Source of the DNA: Branchiostoma floridae
Taxonomy: Eukaryota; Chordata; Leptocardii; Amphioxiformes; Branchiostomatidae
Length of the DNA stretch: 64,000 bases
Direction: 5' to 3'
Assembly (NCBI RefSeq): GCF_000003815.2
Contig: NW_023365789.1
Span: forward strand, 95,356-159,355
Shown piece after piece: positions 60,901-64,000 of this stretch. The notes beneath the pieces are model-generated. The model was not told the DNA's origin. It was given only the letters and a program-made list of their open reading frames with translations, and searched no databases. The position numbers were made by a program, and so were the translations under genes. Position 1 is the stretch's first letter, and every line of letters begins with the position of its first letter.

Positions 60901-62995
60901 TCTCTTTATCTTTTTACAGCTACTTGACTTTTAAACGCCCCTGGAAGATGGCCTCAGGCCAGCTGACATGCCCACTTACGAAACTTTATTTACTGACTAC
61001 ACAATCATGTAACCATAGAGAGAACGTTATCCCCTACTTGACCTTTGAACTCCAGTGGGAGGTGGCGCCAGGTACAATTTACAAACACTACCAAGACATT
61101 TCAACCGATCCAAGTTGGGGTTTTAGACTGGGAATTTCTCACATTTTTCTGTCCAAATTTCACAGGTTAGTAATGACGATCTACCCTGTTGTTTTGCTGC
61201 CAATTTATGCATCATCATTACACGAGCAGAATTCAAACTTTGAACATCAGCTAAGCCTTATGGGTAATGGCTCGACATCTGTTTTATGTGATTTAACATA
61301 TTTACGTAGGTTAGATTCTGTCGCAGGCTAACCGACATGCTCACTCTGCCATCTTCATTTCCTGACAACACAAATATGTAGCCGGCCGTAGAACGTTATT
61401 CCCCTACTTGACCTTTGAACGTCAGTGTGGGGTGGCGCCAGGTACAATGTACAAACATACCTGCGCTGCCCTGCCAATAAACACGTCACACTAGGGGTTT
61501 TAGACGTGACTATTCTTGATTTAGGTATTAACAATGATGAGATGTTCGATAACATACAATATCATGATTTGAGGACTGAACCGAATTAAACTTTAATTTG
61601 AATTTCCAATGATAAGTCACATCGTATGGCATGTACGTTACAAACAATGATACATACGTTCCCCCAATACTAGCCTCTGGCCACGCGGTCACGTTGCGTA
61701 GAACGTGACTATGGGATAGTCACGTAACTTTTAATTTGTTTACGTTCATCTTTTCATTTACAAGAACAAATTTATTACAATATTTAACACAGATCTAATT
61801 TCGATTCTCCTAAATTAGTCTAGGGCAAAAGCTTTGTCCATCTCTAATTTGTAATACTGTAGTTGGTTTCCCAGATAATAATTGTCAAAAACACGAAAAC
61901 ATGCATGTTACATAATTGTTTGTTTGTTTGAACCTTTCATGAATTAAGATAATTATGAATTCAGTATCAAACCATTCTGTATAAAAGTGCAAAGTTTGTC
62001 AAAGCACAGAAACCTATCCTCAATTTCCAGGTCTATTTCTAAGGTGAGTTACTCAAACTTACATCATAACAAGGTGATGATTACTCACGGCTTTAACACT
62101 TGGATGGTGCAAATTTGGTTGAAACCTTCTCCGTGAATTGTTTCTTCTCCGCTCAGTAACTTTACACACTGTTCGCTCCACGTAGACGTGTTTGCCCAGC
62201 GCATGCGCCTCACCCTAAATTTAGAATTTCCCCTCGTGTCACGTGAGATATGAGAGCGTGGGTAGGCCTGTCTGCTTTTTGCGCGATGATTCAAGTTGAC
62301 ATTTTAACACCTGCCGGAGTGAAACATATGACCCTGTTTGACCACAAAAGTAGAAATACAACCATTGTAGTGATGATTAATGGATATTTATTCTCTGAAC
62401 CGATCAAAAACAAACACATAGATGGATATCAAGATCACCTGTTGTGCTTACGTGTTACTGCTGACCTCTGAACCCTAGGAGGGTGTTTACCACATAGGAT
62501 GTGGACTTAACGAACGTGTGAGGTGATAAGGTAAAGGTTGGGCCATTGTACGTTTGATGCAGGGGGTTGGGGGTGGGGGTAGTTCGAAGTAATTTTTTTA
62601 TAATTTTGCAGTGCAAGGGATGAAGAATCAACACCTGGCAGGAAACAGTAGTAGTTACTTGACAATTTACTACTCAACACTTTTTTTAGTATTATCTATT
62701 AGAACCTCAAATACGACGATGATATGTTTAGTGGGGTTATCCCTATAATTTGGCCCAAATGGTACCTCTTGTTTTTACATTGAGATAATCTGAACCTCGT
62801 GGAGTTTATGAGCATGTGATGTGATCATGACAACACTTTACGTTTGATGCGAGGGGGAATCAACATTTATCAATTTTTTTAGATGACGTAGCGGCACCTA
62901 TCGAAAACATACGTGGCTATTTGGACAATGGTTTGTCGATATCTAACAGTTACTTCACAAAGAAGAACAGATTAAGTTAAGTAGAGGTAAGACAT
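60900..62995. repeat. Block 4 core-repeat array and inverted repeat
   Basis: Cores lie near 61040 and 61410, and the GTCACGTT palindrome at 61688-61709 has one loop change. The small ORF copy is at 62250-62471. No gene is seen. Confidence 0.75.
62199..62246. promoter_or_regulatory. NRF1-like palindrome plus E-box module (block 4)
   Basis: GCGCATGCGC at 62199-62208 and TCACGTGA at 62239-62246, 40 bp apart, directly before the small ORF at 62250. Confidence 0.45.
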
Positions 62996-63095
62996 NNNNN
63001 NNNNNNNNNNNNNNNNNNNNNNNNNNNNNNNNNNNNNNNNNNNNNNNNNNNNNNNNNNNNNNNNNNNNNNNNNNNNNNNNNNNNNNNNNNNNNNN
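62996..63095. other. Assembly gap (100 N)
   Basis: Exactly 100 N within block 4. Flanking sequence matches about 51650 and 51765, so little may be missing. Confidence 0.99.
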
Positions 63096-63739
63096 AGAGT
63101 CACCTGTTTTGCCCATGTGCCCATAGTGACCTTGTGAACTCCATAACGGTGTTTACTAGGTACTTTGTGACTCAGGTAACTATTGAGAAGACTTTATGTG
63201 AGGTTAAAATCTCAAGCTTGCTGGAGGAATTTTTTTCGCAACATTTCAACATATTACGTACTACAAACGGAATACTAGTTAGTTATAAGAAAGGTAAAAT
63301 TTTTTATTGCTTTTAATAAATGGCACTTTGAACAAAAATACCATATTAGTTAGTAAAGTTGTGTATTAGTTCACCCTTCGTGCCCATGCAACTGCGCCTC
63401 TTATCAGCCATATCTCAACCGTTAGTTTGTCAGCCACCTGGCTTTACGTCCTTTACAGCCAGAAAAATCAATAAATACCTTCTAAGTATAGTCACCATGT
63501 GCCTATACTGACCCTGTGAACTCCACATCGGTGTTTACCAGGTGCGGTGTTGACTCGGGTAAATATTGAGGAGACCTTACGGCCGTACGTCAGGTTAACG
63601 TCTTATGCTTGTTGGAGGCATGTAATTTCGCAACATTTCAACATTTTTCCTACAAACGGAATACAAGTTAGTTTCAAGAAAGGTTAACTTTTTAATTTCT
63701 TTTAATGAATGGCACTTTGAACAAAAATACCATATTTGT

Positions 63740-64000
63740 CAAGTAGCTAGGTACAAATCCTGCCTAGCTAGGTACAAACCCTGCCTAGCTAGGTCCCATC
63801 CTGCCTAGCTAGGTCCCAACCCTGCCTAGCTAGGTCCCATCCCTGCCCAGCTAGGTTCCAACCCTGCCTAGCTAGGTCCCAACCCTGCCTAGCTAGGTCC
63901 CATCCTGCCTAGCTAGGTCCCAACCCTCTCTAGCTAGGTCCCATCCTGCCCAGCAAGGTCCCAACCCTGCCTAGCTAGGTCCCATCCCTGCCCAGCTAGG
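63740..64000. repeat. 20-21 bp CTAGCTAGG satellite, runs off the window
   Basis: At least 12 units of CCTGCCTAGCTAGGTCCCA type, each with the palindrome CTAGCTAG. The paralogous site at 52397-52477 has about four. Confidence 0.95.

Noticed and set aside
1-64000. tRNA or rRNA genes
   Set aside because: No cloverleaf or rRNA-like segment was recognised by eye; a tRNAscan run would be decisive.

Overview
The window looks like genomic DNA of an invertebrate chordate, most likely an amphioxus (Branchiostoma). The support is indirect: intron-rich genes with GT-AG introns, an expanded family joining leucine-rich repeats (LRR), a death domain (DD) and either a TIR domain or a RIPK/IRAK-like kinase, abundant microsatellites, and two 100-N scaffold gaps. 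No sequence match could be run.

Layout: four tandem, same-orientation (minus strand) paralogous units, each a gene plus a long 5' flank at higher coordinates. Unit 1 holds gene A (494-6369, LRR-DD-TIR, 792 aa model). Unit 2 holds gene B (19025-26419, LRR-DD-kinase, 928 aa). Unit 3 holds gene C (36664-42335, LRR-DD-kinase, about 844 aa). Unit 4 holds gene D (54420-60340, LRR-DD-TIR, with extra membrane/coiled-coil exons between LRR and DD). The LRR start codons lie 16-20 kb apart. I rebuilt the models exon by exon; acceptor, donor and phase agree throughout except for the extra exons of gene D.

The four genes look like one sensor/adaptor platform (LRR plus DD) carrying interchangeable signalling modules. 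B and C end in a non-RD kinase; A and D end in a TIR domain that keeps the conserved Cys and Glu of the NAD-cleaving TIR group. Gene A is a mosaic: its LRR and DD are of the B/C (kinase) type, while everything downstream is nearly identical to D. This suggests effector swapping by unequal exchange, with the breakpoint inside the intron at about 2834-3116. In gene D, an in-frame hydrophobic plus coiled-coil exon pair could start a separate, membrane-anchored CC-DD-TIR protein.

The 5' flanks (about 6.4-19 kb, 26.4-36.6 kb, 42.3-53.9 kb, 60.3-64 kb) are paralogous and carry no convincing host gene. They hold arrays of a degenerate repeat with a recurrent core of about 45 bp (nuclear-receptor-like half-sites and a forkhead-like TGTTTAC), an NRF1-like palindrome spaced 40 bp from an E-box in six places, a small plus-strand ORF seen in four copies, satellites, two 5'-truncated LINE ends, and a 1755-bp DNA transposon whose empty site is preserved in the neighbouring unit.
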